Shown: positions 32,882-41,913 of the stretch, piece after piece
How positions within the stretch are numbered: position 1 is the first letter of the stretch
Layout of the letters: every line of letters begins with the position of its first letter
Assembly (NCBI RefSeq): GCF_003797825.1
Contig: NZ_RKME01000001.1
Span: 62,001 to 126,000 of the forward strand
Direction of reading: 5' to 3'
Source of the DNA: Gordonia sp. OPL2
GTDB lineage: Bacteria; Actinomycetota; Actinomycetes; Mycobacteriales; Mycobacteriaceae
DNA: 64,000 nt
Program-made: the position numbers and the translations under genes
Notes under the pieces: generated by a model
The model's database searches: none
The model's input: only the letters and a program-made list of their open reading frames with translations
What the model was told of the DNA's origin: nothing

Positions 32882-33847
32882 TCAGCTCGCCGCCACGGCG
32901 TCGCCCTCGTCCGAGCGGGCCGCGATCGACTCGTGTTCCTGTTCCTCGCGCACCCGTGACACCGCGTCCGAGGACTCGTTCTCGCGATCGCCGAGGTACT
33001 GCTGCAGAGAGTAGGCGAAGGCCGCGGCCCATGCCACGATGATGATCCCGTAGATGACGGTCTGCGCCGTCTGCGGGACGTCGACGAGGTCGCTGCGGAA
33101 CAGGCTGCGCGTGTTGGTGAAGATGATCAGACCGCCGACCGATGACCCCAGGAGTCGGGGCGGGATGTGGCGGACCAGCCATGCGGCGATCGGCGCGGCG
33201 ATCACACCACCGACCAGGATGGCGCCGACCCAGGCGAAGTTGATGCCCTGCGAGCCGAGGCTGAACAGGAAGCCGAGGCTCGCGGCGACGGCGATGATGA
33301 ACTCGCTCGTGTCGATCGATCCGATCACCTTGCGGGGTTCGAGGCGGCCGCTGGCGAGGATGGCCGGTGTGCCCACCGGACCCCAGCCGCCCCCGCCGGT
33401 GGCGTCGACGAACCCGGCGACGAAGCCGAGTGGTCCGAGGAAGCGCTTGCGCAACGGCTTGCCGAGGTTGTGGCGCGGGATGCCCTGGAAGGTGAACCGG
33501 AGCAAGATGTACAGCCCGAGCAGGAGCAGGATGATCGCCATGATCGGCGCCGCGGCCTCGGTCGACAGAGTGGACAGGATCGTCGCGCCGAGGAACGCGC
33601 CGATGGCACCGGGAACGGCGATCCGGCGGACGACCTTCCAATCGACGTTGCCGAACCTCCAGTGGGAGACGCCCGACACGAGCGTCGTGCCGATCTCCGC
33701 GAGGTGCACGGTGGCCGACGCCGCCGCCGGATTGGTGCCGATCGCCAGCAGCAGGGTCGTGGTGGTGACGCCGTAGGCCATGCCGAGGCTGCCGTCCACG
33801 AGTTGCGCGGCGAATCCGACGATGGCGATCAGGACGATGGTCTTCAT
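32882..33847 (-). CDS. TauE/SafE-family sulfur-compound exporter
   Basis: The 321-residue membrane protein has eight hydrophobic segments in two halves; the N-terminal MKTIVLIAIVGFAAQLVDGSLGMAYG and the mid-protein GFVAGFVDATGGGGWGPVGTP are the duplicated TauE/SafE signature. Members move sulfite, sulfoacetate, thiosulfate or related anions across the membrane. Here a sulfur role is supported by a cysteine-containing leader peptide 62 bp upstream. The C-terminal tail (from LGDRENES) is charged and cytoplasmic. The start is ATG 33847 with a weak ribosome-binding site. The exact substrate cannot be read from sequence, and no other sulfur gene adjoins it. Confidence 0.88.
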   Translation of the reverse strand: MKTIVLIAIVGFAAQLVDGSLGMAYGVTTTTLLLAIGTNPAAASATVHLAEIGTTLVSGVSHWRFGNVDWKVVRRIAVPGAIGAFLGATILSTLSTEAAAPIMAIILLLLGLYILLRFTFQGIPRHNLGKPLRKRFLGPLGFVAGFVDATGGGGWGPVGTPAILASGRLEPRKVIGSIDTSEFIIAVAASLGFLFSLGSQGINFAWVGAILVGGVIAAPIAAWLVRHIPPRLLGSSVGGLIIFTNTRSLFRSDLVDVPQTAQTVIYGIIIVAWAAAFAYSLQQYLGDRENESSDAVSRVREEQEHESIAARSDEGDAVAAS

Positions 33848-33909
33848 GACGAGTCGGTGACTTTCGATGAGTGAGGGATGACGAGATCGCTAGGCGCGTC
33901 GCAGGGGGA

Positions 33910-33990
33910 TCAGGCGATCACGCCGCGACGCACCTGACACAGCATCGACGCCACCCGGAGGAGGTCGACGGTCGGTCGGGTCACCAGCAT
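33910..33990 (-). CDS. Cysteine-containing leader peptide upstream of TauE/SafE gene
   Basis: A 26-residue reading frame, MLVTRPTVDLLRVASMLC followed by eight residues, ends at TGA 33910-33912. The pattern LTR-x-x-VDLxRVASxLC matches the actinobacterial 'putative leader peptide' group found before sulfur assimilation and transport genes, several of which act as upstream reading frames that sense cysteine. The Cys18 codon lies near the end of the conserved part. It is the only small frame in the 236-bp gap with such similarity. A ribosome-binding site is not obvious, so translation may be leaderless. Its role in controlling the exporter 62 bp downstream is inferred. Confidence 0.72.
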   Translation of the reverse strand: MLVTRPTVDLLRVASMLCQVRRGVIA

Positions 33991-34083
33991 GCGGAGAATC
34001 GTAGGTGGTCGCGGTCGGAAAACCGGCATTCGGGACCGTGTGGGAATCGGTGCGGGCACAACTCTTGACAGGAAGGTTGTCAG

Positions 34084-34491
34084 ATGGCAGGAGCAGAGGA
34101 CATGACCACCGCCGACATGCCGTACACCGGTCCGGACCCGTCCTCGGGAGCCGTCCTCCTGCATCTGTGTACCGAAACGGAATGGGTCGACGCCCGAGCG
34201 GCCGGACACCGTGAACCCGCGTCCTTCGCCGACGACGGATTCATCCACCTCTCGGCGCCGCATCAGGTGCACCTCCCCGCAAACCGACTGTTCGCCGGGA
34301 GAACAGATCTGGTGCTGCTCGTCATCGACCCGCGCCGACTGAGCGTGCCGGTCGTCTGGGAGTCGGGGGTACCCGCCGATCCCGACGGCATGCGATTTCC
34401 CCACCTCTACGGGATGTTGCCGGTCGATGCCGTCGTCGACGTCCGTCCGTTCCGGCCGGGCGCCGACGGCACGTTCGCGCCCGTGATCTGA
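34084..34491 (+). CDS. DUF952 domain-containing protein
   Basis: The 135-residue cytoplasmic protein has the DUF952 pattern: LLHLCTETEW, FADDGFIHLSAPHQV, TDLVLLVIDP, WESG and FPHLYGMLPVDAV. The family resembles the ADP-ribosyltransferase/Tpt1-like fold by structure, but the activity is unknown. ATG 34084 is preceded by AGGAAGG at about eight bases; an ATG at 34102 is a weaker alternative. It is divergent from the leader-peptide/TauE unit and converges on sigA through a strong terminator. It is not part of the conserved mycobacterial order and may be an accessory insertion. Confidence 0.88.
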   Translation: MAGAEDMTTADMPYTGPDPSSGAVLLHLCTETEWVDARAAGHREPASFADDGFIHLSAPHQVHLPANRLFAGRTDLVLLVIDPRRLSVPVVWESGVPADPDGMRFPHLYGMLPVDAVVDVRPFRPGADGTFAPVI

Positions 34492-34536
34492 TCCCGATCC
34501 GGACACGCGGCGGGATCGGGAGACGGACGGGACGAG

Positions 34537-34570
34537 CGAGGGGACCATCGCTGGTGCGATGGTCCCCTCG
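34537..34570. terminator. Bidirectional terminator between DUF952 gene and sigA
   Basis: CGAGGGGACCATCGC (34537-34551) and GCGATGGTCCCCTCG (34556-34570) form a perfect 15-bp stem with the loop TGGT, between convergent genes. It serves sigA on the minus strand. Confidence 0.85.
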
Positions 34571-34587
34571 TGGGAGCTCTGCCTCGG

Positions 34588-36030
<1,443 letters not shown>

Positions 36031-36131
36031 GTACAACCTTTCGGAACTGACTATCGTGAATCACTCACGGCGGCATGCGCCGACGCGGAGCAGGGCTTGG
36101 ATTTCTCGGTCCGTGATGACCGGTGTGGACC

Positions 36132-36137
36132 ATTGTA
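36132..36137 (-). promoter_or_regulatory. Candidate sigA promoter -10 box
   Basis: On the minus strand TACAAT, within TTACAATGGT, lies about 100 bp before the sigA start in the 192-bp gap behind ppgK. A good -35 element at standard spacing is not visible (TTGCCA is 21 bp away), which is common for mycobacterial promoters. Confidence 0.4.
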
Positions 36138-36222
36138 ACGACATCGCATCTCGTGGTGTGGCAAAGCCCAGGTCAGTGGGCTGTCGCACCGCGGAGACGA
36201 CGCTGCTGGAGACCGTCGGCGA

Positions 36223-37017
36223 TCACGTGCGCAGGCCGGCGTCCACGGCCATCGCGGCGCCGACGATACCCGCCGTGTTGAGCAGCGTCGCCGGGACCAC
36301 CGGTGTCGTGTTCGTCAGATGTGGAATCCACTTGTCCGACTTCCGGCTGATGCCGCCGCCGACGATGAACAACGTCGGCCACAGGAGCGCCTCGTAGACC
36401 TCGAGAACGTTCGACAGCTTGCCGGCCCACTTCTCGTACGACCAGCCCTTGTCCTCTTTGACCTTCGACGAGGCGCGGTGCTCGGCCTCCTTGCCGTCGA
36501 TGACCAGGTGACCGAGCTCGGTGTTGGGAACGAGTGTGCCGTTGATGAGGAGTGCGGTTCCGATGCCGGTGCCCAGGGTGAGCAACATGATCACGCCGTC
36601 GACGTCCGCCCCGCCACCGAACCGGTCCTCGGCCATGCCGGCCGCGTCGGCGTCGTTCAGCACGGAGACTGCTCGTCCGCCCAGTGCGCTGCCGAACAGG
36701 TCGTAGACGTCGGTGCCGATCCAGCTCTTGTCGATGTTGGCGGCGGTCCGCATCGTGCCATCGGTGATGACGCCGGGGAGGGTGATACCGACCGGTCCTG
36801 CCCAGCCGAAGTGCTCGACGACCTCGGCGACGCCCCCGGCCACCGACTGCGGGGTGGCCGGTTGCGGGGTCAGGACCTTGAACCGCTCGCCCACGAGCTG
36901 ACCGGTCTGGAGGTCGACGATCCCGCCCTTGATCCCGGATCCGCCGACATCCACGCCGAAGCCGAGTGTCGTGGCCGACGTATCCGTGGCGGTGCTCGCT
37001 GTCTCGACGTCGGTCAT
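36223..37017 (-). CDS. ppgK: Polyphosphate glucokinase
   Basis: A 264-residue ROK-type kinase that phosphorylates glucose with polyphosphate or ATP. It has the phosphate motif VDVGGSGIKGGIVDL (about 22-36), the sugar-binding acid in VSVLNDADAAGMAE, the adenosine-site GTGIGTALL and the polyphosphate-glucokinase signature KEAEHRASSKVKEDKGWSYEKWAGKL. Length and neighbours (sigA, suhB) match M. tuberculosis Rv2702. It makes glucose 6-phosphate in the cytoplasm. The start is ATG 37017 behind AGAGAGGA. It lies upstream of sigA on the same strand but is separated by 192 bp. Confidence 0.95.
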   Translation of the reverse strand: MTDVETASTATDTSATTLGFGVDVGGSGIKGGIVDLQTGQLVGERFKVLTPQPATPQSVAGGVAEVVEHFGWAGPVGITLPGVITDGTMRTAANIDKSWIGTDVYDLFGSALGGRAVSVLNDADAAGMAEDRFGGGADVDGVIMLLTLGTGIGTALLINGTLVPNTELGHLVIDGKEAEHRASSKVKEDKGWSYEKWAGKLSNVLEVYEALLWPTLFIVGGGISRKSDKWIPHLTNTTPVVPATLLNTAGIVGAAMAVDAGLRT

Positions 37018-37185
37018 ATCGATGTCCTCTCTGGATGAACCAACGGGAACTGCTGTGGTCTAAGGCTATCCAGCCCGACGTTGCCGTGCTGCCGTCGACA
37101 CGAATCCGACACCTCGACGGCGCCGGGGGAATCGCCCGCCGGTCCCGTGTGGGCGGTGCGCGCGCGGGTGTGTTGACATAGGTGC

Positions 37186-38073
37186 GTGACGGATACCGCC
37201 GGTTTCGCCGAACTCGAACGTGTCGCGATCGACGTGGCGGAGAGCGCAGCCGACCACGTGCGCATACGCCGGCCCCAGCTCTTCGGTGCCGACCCCGGCC
37301 ACGATCTGCGTGCCGGTGACACCCCCACCGATGGACCGGCCCCGGTCGCGACCAAGTCGACGCCGACCGATCCGGTCACGCTCGCCGACACCGAGACCGA
37401 GCAGCTGATCCGGCGGGAGTTGCGCGCGCTGCGCCCGGACGACGAGGTGCTGGGCGAAGAGGCCGGCGGCTCGGTCGACGTGCCGTCCGGTGTGCGATGG
37501 GTCGTCGACCCGATCGACGGCACGGTCAACTTCATGTACGGCATTCCTGCGTATGCCGTCTCCGTCGCGGCGCAGGTGGACGGTCGCTCCGTGGCAGGCG
37601 CGGTCGTCGATGTCGCCCGCGCGGTCACCTACTCCGCGTCGGCCGGCGGCGGCGCGAGGATCGACACCGGCGACGGGCCCGTCGCCCTGTCGTGCAACCC
37701 GATCGACCGGCTGGATCTGGCGCTGGTCGCCACCGGCTTCTCCTACGGTGCGGGCCGTCGCGGGGCGCAGGGCGCCATCGTCGCCGATCTCTTGCCCCGG
37801 ATCCGTGATCTGCGCCGGGTGGGTGCGGCTGCGCTGGACCTGTGCATGGTCGCCAGCGGCGCCGTCGACGCCCATTACGAGCACGGGCTGAGTCCATGGG
37901 ACTGGGCCGCGGGTGGACTCATCGCCGCCGAGGCGGGAGCCGTGGTGCACACTCCGCCGCCGCAGTCGCGGTCGTCGGACGGGCATGTGACCATCGCTGC
38001 TGCGCCCGGGATCGCCGAGGCATTCGTGCGACTGCTCGACGACGTCGGGGCACGACGGGCGATGCCCGACTGA
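37186..38073 (+). CDS. suhB: Inositol-1-monophosphatase SuhB
   Basis: The 295-residue Mg-dependent phosphatase hydrolyses inositol 1-phosphate, supplying inositol for phosphatidylinositol, mannosides and mycothiol. The metal-binding residues are in GEEAGG, DPIDGTVNF and SPWDWAAGGLIAAEAGA, and the N-terminal helix bundle is normal. An insertion of about 15 residues (GADPGHDLRAGDTPTDGPAP) precedes the conserved VATKSTPTDPVT. GTG 37186 is divergent from ppgK at 168 bp, the same arrangement as Rv2701c/Rv2702. TTGACA precedes the start by eight bases but is too near to be a -35 for it. A degenerate repeat array follows the stop. Confidence 0.94.
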   Translation: MTDTAGFAELERVAIDVAESAADHVRIRRPQLFGADPGHDLRAGDTPTDGPAPVATKSTPTDPVTLADTETEQLIRRELRALRPDDEVLGEEAGGSVDVPSGVRWVVDPIDGTVNFMYGIPAYAVSVAAQVDGRSVAGAVVDVARAVTYSASAGGGARIDTGDGPVALSCNPIDRLDLALVATGFSYGAGRRGAQGAIVADLLPRIRDLRRVGAAALDLCMVASGAVDAHYEHGLSPWDWAAGGLIAAEAGAVVHTPPPQSRSSDGHVTIAAAPGIAEAFVRLLDDVGARRAMPD

Positions 38074-38103
38074 GCTGCGGCGACGGTGTGCGGGGGTGAT
38101 CTC

Positions 38104-38315
38104 GATACGAGCGCCTCGCTGCGCTCGGTGCTCTACTCGATCAGCGGAGATCAGAGTCGTGCTGCGCTCGGTGCTCTACTCGATCAGCGGGATCGGGGTC
38201 GTGCTCCGCTGGGTGCTCTGCGTGTTCGGCGAGAGATCGGGGTCGTGCTGCGCGGGGTGCTCTGCGCGATCGGCGGACGGTATGGATGCCCGGGCTGCGC
38301 TCTGCGCGATCGCCT
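38104..38315. repeat. Degenerate 43-bp tandem repeat array between suhB and cei
   Basis: Units of about 43 bp start at 38118, 38161, 38203, 38247 and, truncated, 38294. The first two share the 30-bp core whose beginning is GCTGCGCTCGGTGCTCTACT; later copies diverge. The first copy, with CTCGATACGAGCGCC upstream and CTCGATCAGCGG downstream, resembles a dispersed intergenic repeat that I recall from Gordonia, Nocardioides and other actinobacteria. The array fills the whole gap between convergent suhB and cei and may work as a transcription barrier. Confidence 0.75.
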
Positions 38316-38316
38316 C

Positions 38317-39021
38317 TCAGCAGGAGGCCGAATGCACGGCGGCGACCAAGGCCGGATCAGCGCCGGTCTGGGGGTTCTTCGGGTCGGCTGAGCGCAACGC
38401 CTCGAGTGCCGCCTGGGCGTCCTGCGTCTGCTCCCGGCCCTCGTAGTACTCACCGAGTGCGACGTCGACGGACGTGCCCTGCCGGCCGTCGTCGACGAGC
38501 TGAGCGCAGGGGAGTGCGAGCCACACCGCGGCGGCGCTCGCCTTTCCGGCGGGACCGAATCGGATTTGTCCGTAGCAGGCGAGATCCTGGTCGGGATAGA
38601 GCGTGTCGTCGGCGTACGGGGTGTCGGGGACGGGACTGAATCCCTGGGCGGCGAGATCGTCGGAGACGGATTGGGCGGCCCCCCGCTGCGCCGAGGCGTT
38701 GAGGACGCGTACCTGGAAGGTCGACAGTGCCGCGGGCGCGACCTGGAGCATCTCCTGACGGTCGACGCCGGTGAGTGTCGGCGGGGCCGCGGAGGCAGGT
38801 GCCCCTGCCGGGGCCGGCGATGCCGACGCAGAGGCAGGGGAGGGCTGGTTGCAGGCGGTCGGCACGGCGGCCTCACCGGAACCGCTCAGCGCGACCGCCC
38901 ACACGATGAGGGCGCCGACGAGCAGCACGACCGCGGCGATGACCGCAGGGATATAGCGGCGACGACGGAACGGGCGACCGCGCGGGTCGACCGGGGTTCC
39001 CGCGGTAATCTGCGACACCAC
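38317..39021 (-). CDS. cei: Envelope integrity protein Cei (LytR_C domain)
   Basis: The 234-residue protein has a basic N-terminus, one membrane helix (about 25-47, IPAVIAAVVLLVGALIVWAVAL), an Ala/Pro/Ser spacer and a C-terminal LytR_C-like domain (about 95-205) with FQVRVLNASAQRGAAQSVSDDLAAQGF. M. tuberculosis Rv2700 (Cei) is needed for envelope integrity and virulence. Three cysteines after the membrane helix (TACNQ, LACYG, LPCAQ) could pair outside the membrane, and a fourth ends the protein. GTG 39021 has GAAGGAG at a slightly long distance. It sits between suhB and the DUF4193 gene as in mycobacteria. The exact start could shift by one codon. Confidence 0.88.
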   Translation of the reverse strand: MVSQITAGTPVDPRGRPFRRRRYIPAVIAAVVLLVGALIVWAVALSGSGEAAVPTACNQPSPASASASPAPAGAPASAAPPTLTGVDRQEMLQVAPAALSTFQVRVLNASAQRGAAQSVSDDLAAQGFSPVPDTPYADDTLYPDQDLACYGQIRFGPAGKASAAAVWLALPCAQLVDDGRQGTSVDVALGEYYEGREQTQDAQAALEALRSADPKNPQTGADPALVAAVHSASC

Positions 39022-39443
39022 CGTGAACTGGCTCCTTCACTCCGTCGGCCTTGCGGCACCACTGTAGAGGGTGTGCCGCCACCGGGTGCGGAGGCAGGCC
39101 GCACGCCGTTTGCGACGGAGGAACGGCGGACGGGCGCGGGGTGGCGCGACACCCGCGGGAATGATCTCCGCGAAGAGATCGTTGACCCAGCCGCATCGGT
39201 GCACTAAGCTTCGGGCGCCCGACCTCCTAAGCCACAGGGGGACGTGCGGAGAGAACGTGATCCGACTGTGACAAAGATCACGACGATCCGCGGGGTTCTG
39301 GGTAACGAATTGCACCGGTCATGACGTTGTAGTGACGCCGCCGGCAAGACAATCCCGGCGGGCTCAGGCACCTCTCGTTTGCTCGGCCACAAGCCGGCAT
39401 CGGCGGAGCGCCCCTCACACTCTCACACCAGGTAAGGCACACA
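39022..39443. other. 422-bp divergent intergenic region, cei to DUF4193 gene
   Basis: This is the longest clear gap in the window. No frame looks coding. The left half is GC-rich; 39200-39340 is less so and contains the CRP-like site at 39267-39282 and several short palindromes (GGGCGCCC at 39215-39222). TTGCAC at 39310-39315 is a possible -35. It probably holds both divergent promoters; a structured leader or small RNA cannot be excluded. Confidence 0.5.
39267..39282. promoter_or_regulatory. CRP/GlxR-type binding site
   Basis: TGTGA-CAAAGA-TCACG differs at one base from the cAMP-receptor-protein consensus TGTGA-N6-TCACA used by CRP (mycobacteria) and GlxR (corynebacteria). It lies 162 bp before the DUF4193 start and 245 bp before cei. 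Confidence 0.6.
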
Positions 39444-39743
39444 ATGGCTACTGATTACGACGCGCCGCGACGCACCGAGACCGAGGACATCAGCGAGGAT
39501 TCCCTCGAGGAGCTGAAGGCGCGGCGCAGCGAAGCGCAGTCCTCGGCCGTCGACGTCGACGAGAGTGATACCGCAGAATCTTTCGAACTGCCGGGTGCGG
39601 ACCTGTCCGGCGAGGAACTGTCGGTTCGCGTGATCCCCAAGCAGGCCGACGAGTTCACCTGCACCAGCTGTTTTCTCGTCTATCACCGCAGCCGGCTCGC
39701 CCGCGAGAACGGCTCCTCGCTGATCTGCGTCGACTGCGCCTGA
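39444..39743 (+). CDS. DUF4193 zinc-ribbon protein (Rv2699c-like)
   Basis: A 99-residue acidic protein with a C-terminal zinc ribbon: CTSCFLVYH and CVDCA give four cysteines. Strings such as TDYDAPRR near the start and RVIPKQADEFTC are strongly conserved in DUF4193 across actinobacteria; in mycobacteria the homologue is essential or nearly so, but the role is unknown. ATG 39444 is preceded by GGTAAGG. The long upstream gap with a CRP-like site suggests its expression is regulated. The protein may bind RNA polymerase, ribosome or another partner; this is a guess from the ribbon alone. Confidence 0.92.
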   Translation: MATDYDAPRRTETEDISEDSLEELKARRSEAQSSAVDVDESDTAESFELPGADLSGEELSVRVIPKQADEFTCTSCFLVYHRSRLARENGSSLICVDCA

Positions 39744-39854
39744 CACCGCCCGGCGGGTCCGGCGGCAGCCCGGCCGGATCCGCATCCCAGCCCAGACCGA
39801 ACGAACGTCCGAAGTAGCGGCGAGCGGGGTCGCCCGGCGGCCCCGCCACCGACA

Positions 39855-40439
39855 TCAGTCGGCGATCCCCGCCTCCGCGGCCGCATCCGGCACGTCGAGT
39901 GCGGCGAGCACCGCAGCCGGATTCCGCGTCGACACCAGCCAATACGGCGTCGGATCGTCCGGATCGTCGAGCACCAACAGCACCATCGTCTTCACCCACG
40001 CCCGGTGGACGAGAAAAGCCGCGGGATCGAGCTGACGGCCGAGCGCCGCACTCTTCGCGGTGGCCGGCACTGTCGCCCCGCGGGCGATGACCGCACGCGG
40101 AAGCCGTGCCCGACCCGCCTGCAACTGACCGTCGGCGGTCACCCTGACCGACGCCCGGCCCAGCGACCACAGCATCCAGGCGCACAACAGACCCACGGCC
40201 ACATACCCCGCGATGCTCCACACGGAATTGCGGGCGGACAACTGGATCTCGTAGCCGACAACACCGGTCACAACGGCGGCCGCCAACCACCACCACAGCG
40301 GGACGTACAGCCGTTCCAGGTAGCGATCAGAACCCGACTTGTGTTCTGGCGCCGGTGGATTCCCGTTTCCGGCAGAGGTGCCGGCGTCGTCGCCGGAGGG
40401 GCGGCCCGTCGGATTCTCGGGTGATGCTGGGGTACTCAC
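39855..40439 (-). CDS. DUF3093 membrane protein (Rv2698-like)
   Basis: A 194-residue protein with a Pro/Gly-rich cytoplasmic N-terminus (1-40), then YLERLYVPLWWWLAAAVVTGVVGYEI and VWSIAGYVAVGLLCAWMLWSLG as two membrane helices, and a C-terminal PH-like domain (about 95-190) with TYP-like VRVTADGQLQAGRARLP and DPTPYWLVSTRNPAAVL. The fold is typical of DUF3093, which has no known function. GTG 40439 was chosen because a TACGCT -10 box ends six bases before it; longer in-frame ATGs would run into dut on the other strand. It is divergent from dut with a 22-bp gap. Confidence 0.88.
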   Translation of the reverse strand: MSTPASPENPTGRPSGDDAGTSAGNGNPPAPEHKSGSDRYLERLYVPLWWWLAAAVVTGVVGYEIQLSARNSVWSIAGYVAVGLLCAWMLWSLGRASVRVTADGQLQAGRARLPRAVIARGATVPATAKSAALGRQLDPAAFLVHRAWVKTMVLLVLDDPDDPTPYWLVSTRNPAAVLAALDVPDAAAEAGIAD

Positions 40440-40461
40440 GCGACCAGCGTAGTCTTCCCTC
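40440..40461. promoter_or_regulatory. Overlapping divergent leaderless promoters of DUF3093 gene and dut
   Basis: The whole intergenic region is 22 bp. On the plus strand TAGTCT (40450-40455) stands six bases before the dut GTG. On the minus strand TACGCT (40446-40451) stands six bases before the DUF3093 GTG. The two -10 boxes overlap by two bases, so both genes should be leaderless and compete for polymerase. Confidence 0.65.
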
Positions 40462-40992
40462 GTGGCGCCGAATCCTTCCACCACTGCATCAGGCCGACCC
40501 GATCCGATCGGGCCCGTCGCGGTCCGTCGCCTCGATCCCGGCATACCCCTGCCGACACGGGCACACCCGGGTGACGCGGGTGTCGATCTCTGTTCGACGA
40601 TCGATCTGGAGCTCGCACCCGGACGCCGCCAACTGGTGCCTACGGGAATCGCGATCGCGCTCCCGGCCGGCACGGTCGGTCTCATCCATCCCCGGTCAGG
40701 TCTGGCAGCACGCGCGGGTCTCTCGATCGTCAACACCCCGGGCACGATCGACGCCGGCTACCGCGGCGAGATCAAGGTCTGCCTGATCAATCTCGATCCC
40801 GCCGAGACGATCACCATCGGGCGTGGCGACCGGATCGCGCAGCTACTCGTCCAGCGTGTCGAGTTGCCCGACTTCGTCGAGGTCGATGAACTCGACGAGA
40901 CGAGCCGCGGAGCCGGCGGCTACGGATCGAGCGGTGGCCACGCGATCCTGGCGGAGGTCGCCCCCGACATCGACGGCGAGAGCGGCGCCTGA
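40462..40992 (+). CDS. dut: dUTP diphosphatase
   Basis: The 176-residue trimeric dUTPase hydrolyses dUTP to dUMP and pyrophosphate, keeping uracil out of DNA and providing dUMP for thymidylate. All five motifs are seen: HPGDAGVDL (1), PRSGLA (2), [12 protein letters not shown] (3, with the catalytic Asp), RGDRIAQLL (4) and [10 protein letters not shown] (5, nucleotide-binding arm). About 20 extra N-terminal residues ([20 protein letters not shown]) precede the barrel. It is leaderless with GTG 40462. It is followed by DUF3710 after 42 bp and is likely co-transcribed with it, as with Rv2697c-Rv2696c. Confidence 0.96.
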   Translation: MAPNPSTTASGRPDPIGPVAVRRLDPGIPLPTRAHPGDAGVDLCSTIDLELAPGRRQLVPTGIAIALPAGTVGLIHPRSGLAARAGLSIVNTPGTIDAGYRGEIKVCLINLDPAETITIGRGDRIAQLLVQRVELPDFVEVDELDETSRGAGGYGSSGGHAILAEVAPDIDGESGA

Positions 40993-41034
40993 CGGCGTCG
41001 TCTTCCCATCCGGACCCGAGGAGTGGACGAGAAG

Positions 41035-41862
41035 ATGGCACGTGACGACGAGAACGATCTGACGATCGGTTCCGCACAGGGCCCCTACGACATCGAGGCT
41101 CTCGCGACACCACCGGAGGACCTGGAGAACTCGCACCTCGACCTCGGGTCCGTGCTGGTACCCGTCGTCGAGGGTGGGCAGGTGACCGTCGAGATGTCGG
41201 CGGAGCATCAGCCCGAGGCCGTCTATCTCGTGACTCCGCACGGACGAATCAGTGTGAGCGCCTTCGCCGCACCCAAGTCGCCCGGATTGTGGCGGGAGGT
41301 GGTGACCGAGCTCGCCGGATCGCTGCGCGACGAAGGTGCTCAGGTGGCGATCGAGGACGGGCACTGGGGGCGCGAGGTGGTGGCGACCGTTCCCGGTGCA
41401 GCTCATCGCTTCGTCGGCGTCGACGGTCCGCGGTGGATGGTGCGCTGCATCGCGAGCGGGCCCGACGAGACCGCCGACGAACTCGGCCGCCTCGCGCGGG
41501 CGGTGCTCGCCGAGTCGGTCGTGCGTCGGGGGACCGATCCGCACCCGCCCCGCGACGCCCTGCCGATCGTGCTCCCGCCGGTGCTGGCCGAGCAGGTCGC
41601 GGCCGCGCAGGAGCAGATGCAGGCCGAGCAGTCGGCGGCCCAGCAGCCGGAGTCATCGGTTCCGGCCGGCGGGCAGTCGGCGGACGCACCACCGGCCGGT
41701 GGTGCGATCGACCAGTTGGCCGCGGCGACCGTGTACGGCGAGGAGCCTGCACCGTCGCGGGACGACGAGCCGGGCCATGACGTCGAACCCGATCCCGAGG
41801 ACGAGGCACCGCGCTCGTCGGGGTCGGCGATGCAGCGATTCCGGCGCAACCGCCGTCAGTGA
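41035..41862 (+). CDS. DUF3710 domain-containing protein (Rv2696c-like)
   Basis: The 275-residue cytoplasmic protein has a conserved core (about 15-180) with GPYDIEALA, LDLGSVLVPV, WREVVTELAGSLRDEGAQV and FVGVDGPRWMVRCIASG, the marks of DUF3710, an actinobacterial family of unknown function. The C-terminal 95 residues are Gln/Ala/Pro/Glu-rich and disordered, ending in a basic MQRFRRNRRQ. It follows dut and probably shares its transcript. ATG 41035 was preferred to GTG 41023, which is only one base from GAGGA; both are possible. Confidence 0.85.
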   Translation: MARDDENDLTIGSAQGPYDIEALATPPEDLENSHLDLGSVLVPVVEGGQVTVEMSAEHQPEAVYLVTPHGRISVSAFAAPKSPGLWREVVTELAGSLRDEGAQVAIEDGHWGREVVATVPGAAHRFVGVDGPRWMVRCIASGPDETADELGRLARAVLAESVVRRGTDPHPPRDALPIVLPPVLAEQVAAAQEQMQAEQSAAQQPESSVPAGGQSADAPPAGGAIDQLAAATVYGEEPAPSRDDEPGHDVEPDPEDEAPRSSGSAMQRFRRNRRQ

Positions 41863-41913
41863 GCGCCGTCGGTCTGTGAATCGTCGGCCGGGTCAGCGCT
41901 GCTCCCCGTCGGC

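Noticed and set aside
36223..36430. Apparent overlap of frames at the 3' end of ppgK suggesting a frameshift
   Set aside because: The ppgK frame is continuous to a normal C-terminus (VDAGLRT); other frames here are shadows.
38086..38446. Small plus-strand frames through the 43-bp repeats (for example LGALLDQRD-type repeats)
   Set aside because: They arise from the repeat itself, run into the 3' end of cei on the other strand and lack ribosome-binding sites.
39037..39315. 92-residue minus-strand frame upstream of cei
   Set aside because: Arg/Pro-rich, no family resemblance, no start signal, and it crosses the CRP-like site. Treated as non-coding.
39140..39330. Possible c-di-AMP (ydaO) or other riboswitch before the DUF4193 gene
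   Set aside because: Some short GGGGGA-like strings tempted the idea, but the conserved core elements and pairing of the known classes could not be found by eye.
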